The notes: generated by a model not told the origin, from the sequence alone. Positions 11,203-22,605 are shown, numbered from the stretch's first letter. The stretch: 64,000 nt of DNA from Apium graveolens (GCF_009905375.1 NW_027420682.1:55280-119279); one strand, 5' to 3'. Numbers and translations: made by a program.

Positions 11203-11553
11203 ATGGAGGTTGAGTACATTGCAGCTTGTGAAGCAGCTAAGGAGGCCATTTGGATTCGAAAGTTCATTTCTGATTTGAGAGTGGTTCCATCGATCGCAGA
11301 TCCCATTGATATATACTGCGTTAATAATGGAGCCATTGCACAGGCTAAAGAACCTAGATCACACTCCCGGGATAAACATATACTCAGGAGATTTCACCTT
11401 ATTCGAGAGATTAATGAAAGGGGTGATATACACATATGTAAAGTGCACACAAATGATAACATTACAGACCCACTGACCAAAGGCTTGTCGCAGCAGAAGC
11501 ACGATGGTCACACTAGTTCCATGGGTATTAGATATATGGGTGATTGGCTCTAG
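11203..11553 (+). pseudogene. Copia-1 RNase H C-terminal part
   Basis: Same frame, ending with the normal polyprotein stop at 11551-11553, four bases before the polypurine tract. The catalytic Glu is seen in EVEYIAACEAA. The next motif reads YCVNNGAIAQ where the family has C-D-N: GAT has become GTT, so one catalytic Asp is lost. The terminal HTNDNITDPLTKGL motif is typical. With the active-site change, this copy would be defective even if the stops were read through. Confidence 0.85.
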
Positions 11554-11556
11554 TGC

Positions 11557-11567
11557 AAGTGGGAGAT
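11557..11567 (+). other. Copia-1 polypurine tract
   Basis: AAGTGGGAGAT sits directly before TGTTAGTG, the first bases of the 3' LTR. Plus-strand DNA synthesis is primed at such sites. Confidence 0.75.
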
Positions 11568-13385
11568 TGTTAGTGTAAGTGCCCTAGAGGCAATACATTA
11601 TTCTTTTATAATCTTTATGTTAGTTGATCATTCAATAAATATATTTATTATGACCTTAATTACTGCGATATTTTGTTAGCATAATAAATGTCCTTAGAAT
11701 CATGATACAAATTGTATAGTTTAAGTACATGACTTGAACTTGATCATATTCTTAAAGGTCCCTAGTCGAGTATTATTATATAGGACAATAATAATACATA
11801 GATAGACTAGTATGTTGTTTGACAAGATAACCACATCTCATTGGTTATAAGTATGGGGATACTAAAGTCAATACATAGGTACATGTGAGAGTACATGGTA
11901 CTGGACAGACCCACAGTGAGATTCTTCATGTTTAATAAAGTCATAAGAAAGACTCACAGTGATAATGGTGTAACGATCCTTTGACTTGAAATCATTATAT
12001 TTCTATACGAGGATTAATATACTTTGACTACATTAAAAGTTACTTTTGATCGGGTGATGATAAAAGTGGACATTGGGTATATCATGAGTCGTATGAGAAA
12101 TATGAATGATAGATAAAGGATTTAACCCTCCTATAATTAGGAGAGATATTATTGGCCTCTTGATTGAGTGAGATTATAAAAGCATGGCCATGCTCAAATA
12201 ATGATTTGTCTCGATAATCTACTCATGGATCAAGTAAACCCGGATTAAATGTTGAAGAGGATGACTAAATACATGCCTCGAGTTTAATCTATAATATGTA
12301 TGGTTAAAGGGATTATATTACATGAAAAACATTAATCACGAAAGGTTTTATCTAATCACGATTTAATTATTGTTTAATTGGGTAACAATGATATATTACT
12401 AGATACCGCTCATTGTTTATAATTTTATTAGTAGATTAAATTATTGCCAATTAAATAATAGTCTATAGGGTCGCACAAATAGAGCACTTAATGAAATAGT
12501 TAATTTAAATTATGGATTTAAATTAATTGATGATTATTTGAATTTTATTATAATTAAGTAAGACTTAATTGAGATAATATAAATTCGAATTAAAAGGAAT
12601 ATTTTTGCCCATAATAATTAAGTATGACTTAGTTATTAATTAAATAATAGAAATTTGTTTTTATTATTTAATCCAATACCTACTAGGGTTGGGCTTTGCT
12701 GTTATGGGCCTTTTTAATCAGCCATTATAAATACATAATGATAGGTTAAAGAGGTTTGCACGTTTTTGAGAAAACCCTAGCAGTAAAGAGAGGCAGAGGC
12801 AATTCAGATCGTCAAGAAGGAGGCTAGTACATCCATTCCGTAGTCAAGTTCGTGACACGTTCTTGAAGGTGCTCGTGTGGATACCATAGAGGTGTTTCTC
12901 CGAGAGGTAGACACAAAGCGTGATAGCTAGGATCTCCGTTGAGTTCGTGAAAGTTAAGCTCTTGAAAGGTATGATTCGTTATCTCCATAATCACTGTGAG
13001 TCTTTCTTATGACTTTATTAAACATGAAGAATCTCACTGTGGGTCTGTCCAGTACCATGTACTCTCACATGTACCTATGTATTGACTTTTGTATCCCCAA
13101 ACTTATAACCAATGAGATGTGGTTATCTTGTCAAACAACATACTAGTCTATCTATGTATTATTATTGTCCTATATAATAATACTCGACTAGGGACCTTTA
13201 AGAATATATTCAAGTTCAAGTCATGTACTTAAACTATACAATTTGTATCATGATTCTAAGGATTTTTATTATGCTAACAAAATATCGCAGTAATTAAGGT
13301 CATAATAAATACATTTATTGAATGATCAACTGACATAAAGATTATAAAAGAATAATGTATTGCCTCTAGGGCACCTACACTAACA
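11568..13385 (+). repeat. Copia-1 3' LTR followed by inverted LTR head
   Basis: A direct LTR runs from TGTTAGTGTAAG at 11568 to about 12992. It lacks the last ~90 bp seen at the 5' side. From 12990 to 13385 follows the reverse complement of 11568-11963 (396 nt, no net indels), ending in CACTAACA next to the TATGG duplication. The junction shares ATC between the two parental sequences. The region 12819-12992 is the only part present in direct orientation at both ends of the element. Confidence 0.88.
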
Positions 13386-13390
13386 TATGG

Positions 13391-13578
13391 TTGCATATAA
13401 ATACGGTTGTATTTATTTGGTTGTAATTATAACTAAATTCGACCACATAAATACAACTGTATTTAAATAGGACCGCCTGCGGTTGAATTTAGTTGTGCCC
13501 TTAAATTCAACCGAAAGTGGTTGAAATTGACTCCGGTTGTATTTGTGCTGTTGTATTTAGCCTTATTTTCTTGTAGTG
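13391..13578. repeat. CACTA right subterminal repeats and right terminus
   Basis: Dense CGGTTGTATTT, GGTTGAATTTAG and AAATTCAACCG motifs end in TAGCCTTATTTTCTTGTAGTG, the right terminal repeat of the CACTA element that begins at 2108. Confidence 0.8.
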
Positions 13579-13581
13579 ATT

Positions 13582-14338
13582 TTTGAACATTTTACTTTTA
13601 GTTTTTGTTCTCTCTTAATTAAGAGATTTGAAATTTAACGAAGAAACATTTTTTAATATGGTAAATATTGTGATGCCAATTTGTAAAGTATATTTTTCGC
13701 TTTCTTCTTTGCAATAGATAAGTATATAGTATAAATTTGTTTGATAAGATGATACAGAAGAATGCGGGAAAAAACAGTCACTTAAAATATTTTTAATATT
13801 GATAAAATATATATTGTCGGTTAAGATATTCAAATTCCTTCTCTTCTTAATACTAAAATGTATCATGTACAACGTATGCATCTAATTTGAGTTTTAATTA
13901 ACACTTAATAACTCACTTTTAAATTTAATTAAATGTTTCAATAATTACGTGCTTGCTATATTCTATATATAACTCATTTTGCTTCTGTATCGAGCCCACA
14001 TCAAAATAACAAAAAATGATAGCAAATATTTGAAGTACGGAAAATTAATAAACAAGTAATAGCAAATATTCAACAAATTCACGTAACTACCAACATAAAT
14101 GCTCAATTAATATATTTAGTGCATCACGCGGATTATTGACCGGTATAAATAGATTGATGGAACGAGAATAGATGGTTATAAATATATTGATAGAATGAGA
14201 ATATATGGTTACGGTCGAAATATTCACTAATAAAAACTTATTTAGACACCTAAATATAGAAACCGGTCGATTCACCGGTAATATTAATTAATACAAGGTG
14301 TTTAGCTCAAGATGTTTATATATTATGATATATATATA
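13582..14338. other. AT-rich intergenic stretch, no gene seen
   Basis: No coding, repeat or RNA feature is supported. Near 14140-14230 there are two related GGTTAT(A/G) / GAATGAGAATA(G/T)ATGG segments about 40 bp apart, a weak local duplication. Confidence 0.5.
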
Positions 14339-14746
14339 GGGCTGAGTTCTATGGAGTCCACCTTTTTATCGGAGTCCTCGGAGTCCATCTACGTTCTGCA
14401 AATAAAATATATTGTAAAACGTGTTATTTTGCAAAACATGTTACACAAATAGCATAACTTCAACAAAATCATGCAAATCTCATATATTTACGGTACAATA
14501 TGTATGTTCTGTAATATGTTCTGCAACATGAACATTTATGTTCTGCAAACTAAACATGTTTTGTAGAATATATATTTTTGTAATGTTCTACTTGTAAAAT
14601 GTATGCAATCTACAAGATTTTTGATAGAATAGTGATGTTTGTCGAAAAATAATATGTTTTGCAATATTTTAAGCTATATTTTACTTGCAGAACATATATG
14701 GACTCCGAGGACTCCAATTAAAGGTGGACTCCATAGAACTTTACTC
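14339..14746. mobile_element. MITE-like element with about 40-bp terminal inverted repeats
   Basis: The left end AGTTCTATGGAGTCCACCTT and the right end AAGGTGGACTCCATAGAACT are perfect reverse complements, and the similarity extends inward through GGAGTCCTCGGAGTCCAT. Total length is about 408 bp with no ORF, so it is non-autonomous. The interior is full of short TTCTGCAA/TTTGCAGAAC-type motifs. Flanks are TA dinucleotide runs, so the exact target duplication and hence the superfamily cannot be read. Confidence 0.8.
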
Positions 14747-14819
14747 TATATATATATATATAGAAAATTAATAATTATTAATTGTAACTAAAAATGAAAA
14801 AGAAAATTAATTTTAATAT

Positions 14820-14966
14820 TATAGAGGTTTGGGCCACGTGTCTTCTGGGCTTGAGCCGTCCATATTGGGTCCGATCCGTTTTGTGGAATCTTCGTGTAAT
14901 AAAAAGGGTGACTGGTGTAACTTGTAACCCTTACATTTCACTTGCTTCTGTGGTCTGCAGTTTTTG
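14820..14966 (+). promoter_or_regulatory. Possible host promoter and 5' leader exon
   Basis: A local rise in GC holds a G-box-like CCACGTG (14834), then AATAAAAAGGG, then a pyrimidine-rich leader that ends CAGTTTTTG followed by GTAAGC (14967), a good plant 5' splice site. The SIRE-A1 insertion begins 65 bp further on. With the coding exon near 28057 it could form one gene whose first intron received SIRE-A1. This is inference; no transcript evidence is available. Confidence 0.35.
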
Positions 14967-15031
14967 GTAAGCACCCCTTAATCTTGTTCAAATTTTTTTA
15001 TAAACGTGCTCTTGTTTGCTTTATATCTACT

Positions 15032-15642
15032 TGTTAGGGCACACAACACTGTAGAAGGGGGTTAAATACAATATTTAATACAATCAAATTGATTTCGAAT
15101 ACAGGTAATAGTAAACAGATATATTCAATATAATAAACTATGTTACAATGGAACTGTTCTCTCTCAGTGATGAACAAATATCACGAGAGCTGCTAGGTTA
15201 TATTGTATGATCTTCTCGATAATGATAACACATATAGTGTAAACCTATGTCTGTGTTTATATAGTACACAGTTACAAGATAACTTCTAATTGATATGGAA
15301 TATAATTCTGTCTCCTAAAATATATCAATCAAATATCTTATACAATTCTTTCAGTCCTCTAACTCTTTCCATGCATATCTTCTTTTGTATTAGTCTCGAT
15401 CTTCTTTCCTATAAATCAGCTTCCTTCCTTAACTGTAAGTCCTCCCGTACTTAAGTTCTGATATCTATCTTCTGATATTTATCTTCTGATAACCTAAGTT
15501 CTAATATCCTTAAGTTCTGACTTCAAGTAAGTACTGATTCCAGTAAGTACTGATTCCAGTAAGTACTGATATTTCCTGTTTGTTATGATCTAAAAACTAA
15601 ACATGAAACATATTAGACATGACATCTCAAATATATCTAACA
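15032..15642 (-). repeat. SIRE-A1 3' LTR
   Basis: 611 bp, TG...CA ends, closely matching 26810-27404. Contains runs of AAGTTCTGATATC and AAGTACTGATTCCAGT motifs (about 15450-15570), the same TTCTGAT words that recur in the element's spacer and ORF linkers. Confidence 0.92.
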
Positions 15643-15656
15643 ATCTCCCCCAATTT
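15643..15656 (-). other. SIRE-A1 polypurine tract
   Basis: ATCTCCCCCAATTT on the plus strand, i.e. a GGGGGA-type purine tract on the coding strand, directly abutting the 3' LTR. Conserved in SIRE-B (45038) and SIRE-A2 (46598). Confidence 0.85.
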
Positions 15657-15783
15657 GTAAATTGTGCAAAAATATACAAGTTAATAGATTTGATGATGTC
15701 AAAAACAATTAAGTTCAAATGCAATAAGAGTTTAATAAGACTATTAACTACAACTTACAGTCCTTGTAGTTTTACCATCATCA

Positions 15784-18700
15784 CTAGATCAATCTAAATC
15801 CATAATGATTCTTAACAAAATCTTTTACCAACTTATCTTCAGCTTTTCTCAGAACTTCAACTAACTGTGCTTTGACCTGTATCAGTTCTTCATCTTTACT
15901 ATCACCAATTTGATAAATGGCTGTTCTGAGAGCTTGAATTGATGTTCTTTCAAGTCCATCACCAAGTCTGATAACTTTAGGATGTGAAGAATTTTCATTA
16001 TAACATAAGCATCTTCCTTTCAGAATAACTTCCACTTTAGCAGAGTTCTTAAGCATAGGAATTTATCTTCCATCACCTTCAGTAATTATTGGTATACACT
16101 GAGAAGTCTTTGTACCAGATATTCTAAGTAGATCTCTTACAGCCTTCAAAATGTATTCTGACCATCTTCTTCTAACATCAGATTTTACTTCCAGAAGATA
16201 GTGAATATGTTGAAGCTCTCTGACAGACTTCTTTAGCACATCAGTATCAGCTAGTCTGTAAGTTAGTCCATCATTGAGAAATAAGTTCAATTTCTCCTTT
16301 ATATTATCCTTATCATGTGCATCTATCACAATTTGAGCAGACAGCACTTTGTCAAGGTGCTTTTGTTTGATTTGTTCATATTGTTTGTCTGTCAACATGA
16401 AAGGATCTCTTAGAGTAACTTCTACTCCTGTTTGTATCTTCTCTTCATCATAACCTAATCCAGCTCTATCTCTAGGTTGCTTGGCTCTCAACCCAAATGT
16501 TGCGAGTTGATTAATCATAAGATTGGATTTTGGTTCAATTGGAGTAGCTTTCTTCCATAACAGCTTCTTCTTATCAGCAATTGTCATCTTTTTCAAATCA
16601 ACTTGATCAGAATTTGCTGTTTCTTCTATAACTTTCCGTTCTTCATTCTGAACAACTTAAGCAGTGTCAGAGGTTATTTTAGATTCTTCAATTATCTTTC
16701 TTCTCTTCAGAATTTGAACAGTTTCATCTTCTATCAAATCATCATCATGCATTGTAGTTTGATAGACTGGAACGGAAGAATTTATCTTTTTCTCAATATT
16801 TAAAGGTTCACCAACCTTTTCTTTTCCTTTTGACTTAGGATCAATCTCAGTTTGTGATCTAGTCTTGAACTTTGAAGTCTCAGAATTTGACTTTTCCCTG
16901 TTCACAATGCCTTTTTCCTTAGGCCTTGGAGGTTTCTTTGCATCAGAAGCTTTAGACTTAAGATTTGTCTTCTCAGCTGCAAATTTAGCTTCTTCCTCCT
17001 TGAGAGTTTCTAAATCCATTCCTGGATTTTATTTCAGAAATAATCTTCTACCTATCTTCTCATCAAGTTTCTGGATTTTAGGATCTTTGTAATAAATAGT
17101 AGTCTGCTTCCCTTTTAGCTTCAGAGTTTGTAAAAACTTATCCTGACTAAATCAGAATATCAGAACTTGACATCAGACTTTGTTTATCAGAACTTGACTT
17201 ATTTTGTGTAGAAGATTTGCTAACATCAGAAATTACTTTCTGTGAAGATTTTCCTTGAACTTTTCCTTGACCTCTGGTCTTATCAGAGTTTCCCTGGTCA
17301 TCACCTTTATCATCCTTTTTCTTCAGTATTTGAGTAGGTGATCATTTGGACTTAACTATCTTCTCCCCCTTTTGGCATTATCAGGAAGTAAGAGAGAGAA
17401 GAAGTTCAACTGAAGATTGGATTTCATCCAATTGAGCTTTCTGAGAAGCTTGGTTAGCCAGGACCTCGTCAATTTGGGCATGTTGCTTCTCTTGAATCTT
17501 CTCAATAGCTTCAACTTTCTCAAGAGTAGGTCTGATATATCTATTCTTGTCAAGCTTGATCTGTAGATCTAGCTTATCAGCATGTTCCTTTGGTGTATCA
17601 ACCTTTTCAAGAGTAGAAGAATGTAGACCTTGAAGATGTTTGGTAGATAGAGCAGTGATCTTGAGTTGTGTTTTTAAATCATCATTTGTGAGCAACTCAT
17701 CAGCTTTAGCAATGTACTCTGTCAGAATTTTAGGACATGGAATGAAATCAGTGTCATTCCACTTCTTGGTCCACTCCACTCCTGTGTGAGTATCCTCCCA
17801 AGGAATAAGTGCTTCCTTTTTAACAAAATTCTTCCCCAATGCTTCCTTGCATAGAATGGTAATTGGAGTGTCAACAGAAACACTTTCTTCAGAACTTGAG
17901 GAAGACTCATTATGTTCTGACAGCACAAGAGTGTGTGATGCTACTGTAGATTCAGGAATAACATTATCTAAATTCTGAGCATCAAAATTTATCTCTAGAG
18001 CTGGTGTGGTTGGTGTAGATGGTATCTCAGCATTTAAAATTGGAGAATGAGTTGGAGATTGCTGAGCTGCTTTGGATGCAGCTTCCAGATAAAGAACAGT
18101 TGGTATATTCAAATTATTAATATCTATCTCAGAGTTTTCAGTTTGTTCTTTAGCATCATCTGTAGCTTTAATAGGAGAGACATGAGGGGTAATCACTGTA
18201 TCATTAGAAGTGTCTTTGGCTTGAGCTGGAAGGGCTTCAATGATAATTGGTTCTTGTGAGATCAGAGATTCCTGATCCCCTTCCTCAGCTTCTTCAGTAT
18301 CCTCTGATGGAGCCTTAGCCAAATACCTCATTGCCTTCATTTTCTTCAATCTCCTTGCCAATGAAGGAGTTGCTTCAGCAACAACATAACTTACAGATTT
18401 CTTTCTTTTCAAAGTATCAGAACTTTGAGCTAATGTTTATTTCTGAGAAGTATCATTCTCAGCTTCAATTGTCACAGGTTGTGATGCATGAACCTGTGCT
18501 CCAACTGTGTCCTCTTCATCACTATCAGTTTCATCTCTGAGAATCATCTTCCTTCTCTTTTATGGAGGTTGAGGAATAGACTTTGTCCTCTTTGGCCTGA
18601 AAGATGAAGATCTGATGGTATGTGCTGATGATTCAGGTTGAGATGATTGAGTTGATGGTTTAAAAGATGTCCTGATGGTAGATTTTGGTTGTGGTTGAGA

Positions 18701-19588
18701 AGTTTGAGGTGTTTGGGTAGTGACGGTAGGTGCTGATGGTTGAGGTTCAGATGATTGGACATCAGGATATAGTATAGTGTATGTAACTGGATCATAGGTT
18801 ATTAAGGCTTGTTTGACAGATAAAGGAATTTGGAGGGGTCTTAACATTGCCTTTTTATTATCAGTAGATAATAAGTCATTAAAAGCTCTTTTAGCTAGTC
18901 TAAATGGTGAAATTGATTCACTAGCTAATTGGGGCTTATCAGAACAACAAACACTATAGATAAGCTAACAGAATCTAGCAAAAAAAACAGTATTCCTATC
19001 TTCTGTCATCATATCCCCAATAAAGCCTAAAATAGCACTTGCATAATCAAAATCAGTTTGATTAATGAAAGCATACCCGATTTGTTGATTGAGTATGGGG
19101 ATTGCATCGAAATTAGAACATTTGTTGGTAAAGGTCTTTGTAATGCAGTCAAAGAAGAAACTCCATTCCCTCCTTATGAAAGATCTCTTCAATTGACCCA
19201 GCTTTTCTAATGTATTTTCATACCCCAGATTGACCATCATATTTTGAAGAACTGGCTCCTCAACAGTTGTATAAGCGCAGTTCTCAGGCAAATGCAATGC
19301 TTGGCGAACTGTAGCAAAAGTCACGATATGCTCATCCTCCCCTATTGTAAAGATAATACTTGGGGACCCTTGAGCACCACCATCATCATAGATTCCACTT
19401 CTCCAAAACTCCAGCACTTGGGTTCCAGAGAGTACTTCAGGTTGGGTCAAAGCATACCCAATATCAGAATTAGCAAAGAAATCCTGAATAAAGTGAAGTT
19501 CCGATAGAGCTTCAGCCTTGCTAAGAATAGACGGGTAGTTGTTAGGAACAAACTTAGCTCCATTGAAAATCAAGTCTTTTGGTGCCAT
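15784..19588 (-). pseudogene. SIRE-A1 ORF3, additional protein downstream of pol
   Basis: Begins at the ATG at 19588 (MAPKDLIFNG) and runs about 1,250 codons to 15784. The N-terminal 200 residues form a globular-looking region (motifs VLSGTQVLEFWRSG and VRQALHLPE) that I know only from uncharacterised plant transposon proteins. Then come a Pro/Ser/Gln-rich linker (about 18850-18560), an acidic region (EEGDQESLIS, 18270), a Lys/Glu/Gln coiled coil (about 17610-17390), a charged linker (17019-16657) and a C-terminal domain (16596-15784). Breaks: in-frame stops near 18962, 18560, 18440, 16655 and 16060, and one frameshift near 17385. No signal peptide or membrane segment is obvious, so calling it envelope-like would be unjustified. 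SIRE-A2 and SIRE-B carry relatives. Confidence 0.7.
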
Positions 19589-19748
19589 CTCTGTAAGAAA
19601 TTAAGTGAGAAAATATATTGCTCGAAAGGTGTTTGTGAAAATGCCTGTAAGAAAAACTGCTTCAGAGAATATTAGTGGGTGAGAGAAAATAAGAGAGATG
19701 AGAGAAGAAGAAAAGTAGGTAAAAGATTAAAAAATCTTTTAACTCTCT

Positions 19749-19756
19749 TATTTATA
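19749..19756 (-). promoter_or_regulatory. TATA box of an internal promoter for SIRE-A1 ORF3
   Basis: On the minus strand TATAAATA occurs about 160 nt before the ORF3 ATG (19588). It is followed by a pyrimidine-rich leader with a TTCTTCTTCTCTC patch, typical of plant core promoters, and by TTTCTTACAG just before the ATG. SIRE-A2 has a TATTTAAA at the equivalent place (50078-50085), 78 nt before a MAPK-starting ORF. The shared upstream block CCCATTAACTC is present in both. This suggests ORF3 is transcribed on its own. Confidence 0.55.
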
Positions 19757-19779
19757 CAACCCATGTGATAACGGTTAAT

Positions 19780-21109
19780 ATTTGAAGCATGGCAGACAAA
19801 TTACACCTGGAAACGTGTGAACAGTCAGTAAAAAGTTAAAGCAGGAGTTAATGGGCACGGGAAATAAGCAATAATTACCGTGCACATACAGTTTTTCAGG
19901 ACTTACACGTTTACCACTAACCCTTAATGATTATGACTATTCTTATCTCACCTAAATATATTCGGAATAAATATGACTATTTCAGTTTTTACCACAAATA
20001 AGTCAAGTAAAGAATAATGGCATGTAAACATCAAGGATTCCATCAGGATTTAATATCAGAACTTTAACTTATATCAGATTTTAACAATCATCAGAATATA
20101 GCTTCTGAACTCAAAAAGTGAATATCTTTTTTTGTGATTCTTCATACAAATACTGACTTGATTCTTTATAGTTTAATCATCAGAACTTTCATCAGAACTT
20201 GTCCTTAGAATTTATGAAAATGACACTTAACTGTTTGTCAAAAACAACTTAATCACCACAGTAATTTTCATCATTCATATGGAGTGAAAGTGTGTGCATT
20301 CAGAAGAATATCAGATAAAGATTAAAGTCTGATAAACTTCAGTACATCTTAGAAATAAGGCATAACTAAGAATAGTGCTTAAAATCTATCATCAATCATG
20401 AAGTCTACTATAGAACAAATTTATGCAAGAGTCCACCTCAACTGTTTGTGCTCATTTTATGCATCTTTTGAAATTCCTTTTTACAGTGGCTTCTCAGTGT
20501 AAGTGAGTCACAACTGCTTATCAGAATTTATGCTATTATCAGAGTATTTCTCCAGTAATCAGAGAATGTGAAAAGTCACGAAGAAAAATTTATTTGCTTT
20601 TCTAATGCATATTACTTAATACCAGCAATGCACTTGGGTCTTCCCTTTCACATATTAACTCTAGATCTCAAAGGAGTACCTGACTTTTCTTTTCTTTTCT
20701 TTTCTTTTGATAAGTGAGGCTTATTAGCATTTAGTTCATCTTTAAAATTTACTAATATCAGTATCTGACAGATAAGAAGCAAGAATCTAGTTTGTGACTT
20801 AGTAATAAGATACAAAAAGTAAACTTGACTAAACTCAATATCAGAATTTGCTTGTGTTAATGAGTTTCCACATAAACGACTAATTCAAACATGGGATTTC
20901 TAGTATGTTAAAGACTACTAGGTCAGCATCTAGAACAGTTATCCTCATTGGATTGAATAGTCATGGAACATTCAAAACACTTTCAGAGTTTAAAGATCCA
21001 CATCTGATAACAATCAGCATTTAATGAATTTTCAAATTAAGTACAGATTACACGAAGATAAGATAATCTGTAAACAGTGATCATAAAGTTTGATGCATGA
21101 GAACAAAAA
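19780..21109 (-). other. SIRE-A1 spacer between RNase H and ORF3
   Basis: About 1.3 kb without ORF, yet strongly alignable to SIRE-A2 50110-51390 (for example CAGTACATCTTAGAAATAAG and CTAATGCATATTACTTAATA are identical in both). Contains several ATCAGAACTT words (20049, 20178, 20188). Conservation of a noncoding spacer fits an upstream promoter region for ORF3. Confidence 0.6.
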
Positions 21110-21667
21110 CTAAGCAGATTTAGAAAAAGAACCTGAAACCATTCCAAGTTCATTTACAAATCTTGTAAAAGTAGCTTCACATAGTGGTTTTGTGAAGATA
21201 TCTGCTAGTTGTTGATCTGTTGGAACAAAATGCAATTCCACTGTACCTTCCATCACATGTTCCCTTATGAAATAGTACCTAATGCTGATGTGCTTTGTCA
21301 TTGAGTGTTGAACTGGATTACCTGTCATAGCGATAACACTTTGATTATCACAGTAAATAGGGATTTTAGAAAATTTTAACCCATAATCCAGTAACTGATT
21401 CTTCATCCAAAGAATTTGTGCACAACAACTTCTTACACCAATATATTCTGCTTCTACAGTTGATGTGGAAATTGACCTCTATTTCTTGCTAAACCAAGAA
21501 ACCAATCTGCCTCCAAAAAATTGGCAGCTTCCACTAGTGCTTTTCCTGTCTATTTTGCATCCTTCAAAATCTGCATCTGAGTAACCTATTAGCTTAAAAT
21601 CTGATTCTCTAGGATACCACAATCCCAGATCAGCTGTACCCTTAAGTGACTTGAAAATTCTTTTCAC
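21110..21667 (-). pseudogene. SIRE-A1 RNase H
   Basis: Two segments in one frame split by a stop near 21480. The first contains [18 protein letters not shown] (catalytic Asp) and the second CDNQSVIAM and the C-terminal [16 protein letters not shown] motif. RNase H degrades the RNA strand during reverse transcription. Adjacent to and in frame with the RT segment at 21866. The break is a CAG-to-TAG-type change in a KKQ(R)S stretch. SIRE-A2 51428-51850 is the homologue. Confidence 0.85.
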
Positions 21668-21865
21668 AGCTATTAAGTGAGGTTCTCTTGGATCAACCTA
21701 AAATCTTGCACAAAGACAGGTAGCATACATGATATCAGGTCTACTTGCAGTTAAATAGAGTAAAGAGCCAATCATATCGCTGTAGTTAGTAATATCTACT
21801 GATGAACCAGTATCTTTATCTAACTTGGTTGTAGTGGCCATGGGAGTGGATGCAGTTGAACAATC

Positions 21866-22605
21866 TTACATTCCAAATTTCTTCAGTAAATTTCTGGTGT
21901 ACTTGGATTGGCAGATAAAAGTACCTTCTTCATTCTGCTTGACTTGAAGGCCTAGAAAATAACTAAGTTCTCCTATCATACTCATTTGATATCTTGACTG
22001 CATTAGCTTTGCAAACCTCTCACAGAGTTTGGCATTTATAGAGCCAAATATGATATCATCAACATATATCTGTACCAAAAGTAAGTCCTTTCCATGGTTG
22101 AGGTAGAACATTGTTTTATCAATAGTACCTCTGTGAAATCCACTTGCTAGAAGGAATTGAGCTAAAGTCTCATACCATGCTCTAGGAGTTTGCTTAAGGC
22201 CATAAAGTGCTTTGTCAAGCCTGTAGACATGATTTGGAAATTTCGAATGTACAAAGCCTGGAGGTTGTTCAACATACACCTCTTCTTCCAATTCTCCATT
22301 AAGAAAAGCACTTTTTACATCCATTTGAAAGACTTTAAACTTTTTGTGAGCAACATAAGCCAAAAAGATTCTTATAACTTCTAATCTAGCAACTGGTGCA
22401 AATGTTTTAGCATAATCAATACCCTTCTGTTGAGAGTAACCCTTAGCAACCAGCCTTGCTTTGTTTCTTGAATTATGCCATCACTGTCAGTTTTGTTTCT
22501 GAACACCCATTTTGTTCCAACAATGGATCTGTTCCTTGGTCTTGACACTAGGGTCCAGAATTTATTTCTTTCAAATTCAGTTAACTCTTCCTGCATTTCT
22601 TGCAC
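21866..22605 (-). pseudogene. SIRE-A1 reverse transcriptase
   Basis: The N-terminal part (22605-22381) has NKFWTLVSRP and [10 protein letters not shown] frameshift near 22380-22450 separates it from the main body (22363-21866), which has [11 protein letters not shown] with a catalytic Asp, [12 protein letters not shown] and the catalytic [11 protein letters not shown]. It ends at a stop near 21867, after which the ATTKLDKDTG-type connector to RNase H can be read. The polymerase motifs themselves are intact. Synthesis of element DNA is the family function; this copy is broken. Confidence 0.87.

Larger units (their letters stand above)
5324..13385 (+). mobile_element. Copia-1: Ty1/copia LTR retrotransposon with inverted outer ends
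   Basis: Flanked by the 5-bp duplication TATGG (5319-5323 and 13386-13390), so the 8.06-kb unit has clean retroviral-type insertion borders. Internal order: primer-binding site (5784), long leader, gag-protease-integrase-RT-RNase H in one frame (7594-11553), polypurine tract and 3' LTR start (11568). The outer ends are odd. The left edge starts TGTTGGGTTCCG, the reverse complement of the LTR's 3' end. The right edge ends CACTAACA, the reverse complement of the LTR's 5' end. An intact LTR would be about 1.5 kb, and neither LTR is complete in direct orientation. Inverted and direct arms differ at only about 3%, so the structure is recent. I do not assign a Copia lineage. Confidence 0.9.
2108..13578. 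mobile_element. Non-autonomous CACTA transposon, host of Copia-1
   Basis: The left end reads CACAACAAAAAAAGGCTAAAT and the right end is the reverse complement of CACTACAAGAAAATAAGGCT, so the termini are imperfect inverted repeats of CACTA type; the left one has drifted from CACTA to CACAA. Both sides carry the 3-bp target duplication ATT (2105-2107 and 13579-13581), the size expected for CACTA transposition. Subterminal blocks at 2117-2440, 5160-5318 and 13391-13560 are packed with GGTTGTATTTAG- and AATTCAACCG-type motifs in both orientations. Subtracting the nested Copia-1 leaves about 3.4 kb with no transposase ORF, so the element would need help in trans. It also holds a GA microsatellite and a 174-bp tandem array. 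Confidence 0.85.

Noticed and set aside
15784..19588. Calling SIRE-A1 ORF3 an envelope gene
   Set aside because: No signal peptide, transmembrane segment or fusion-type motif could be seen, so only a neutral description is justified.
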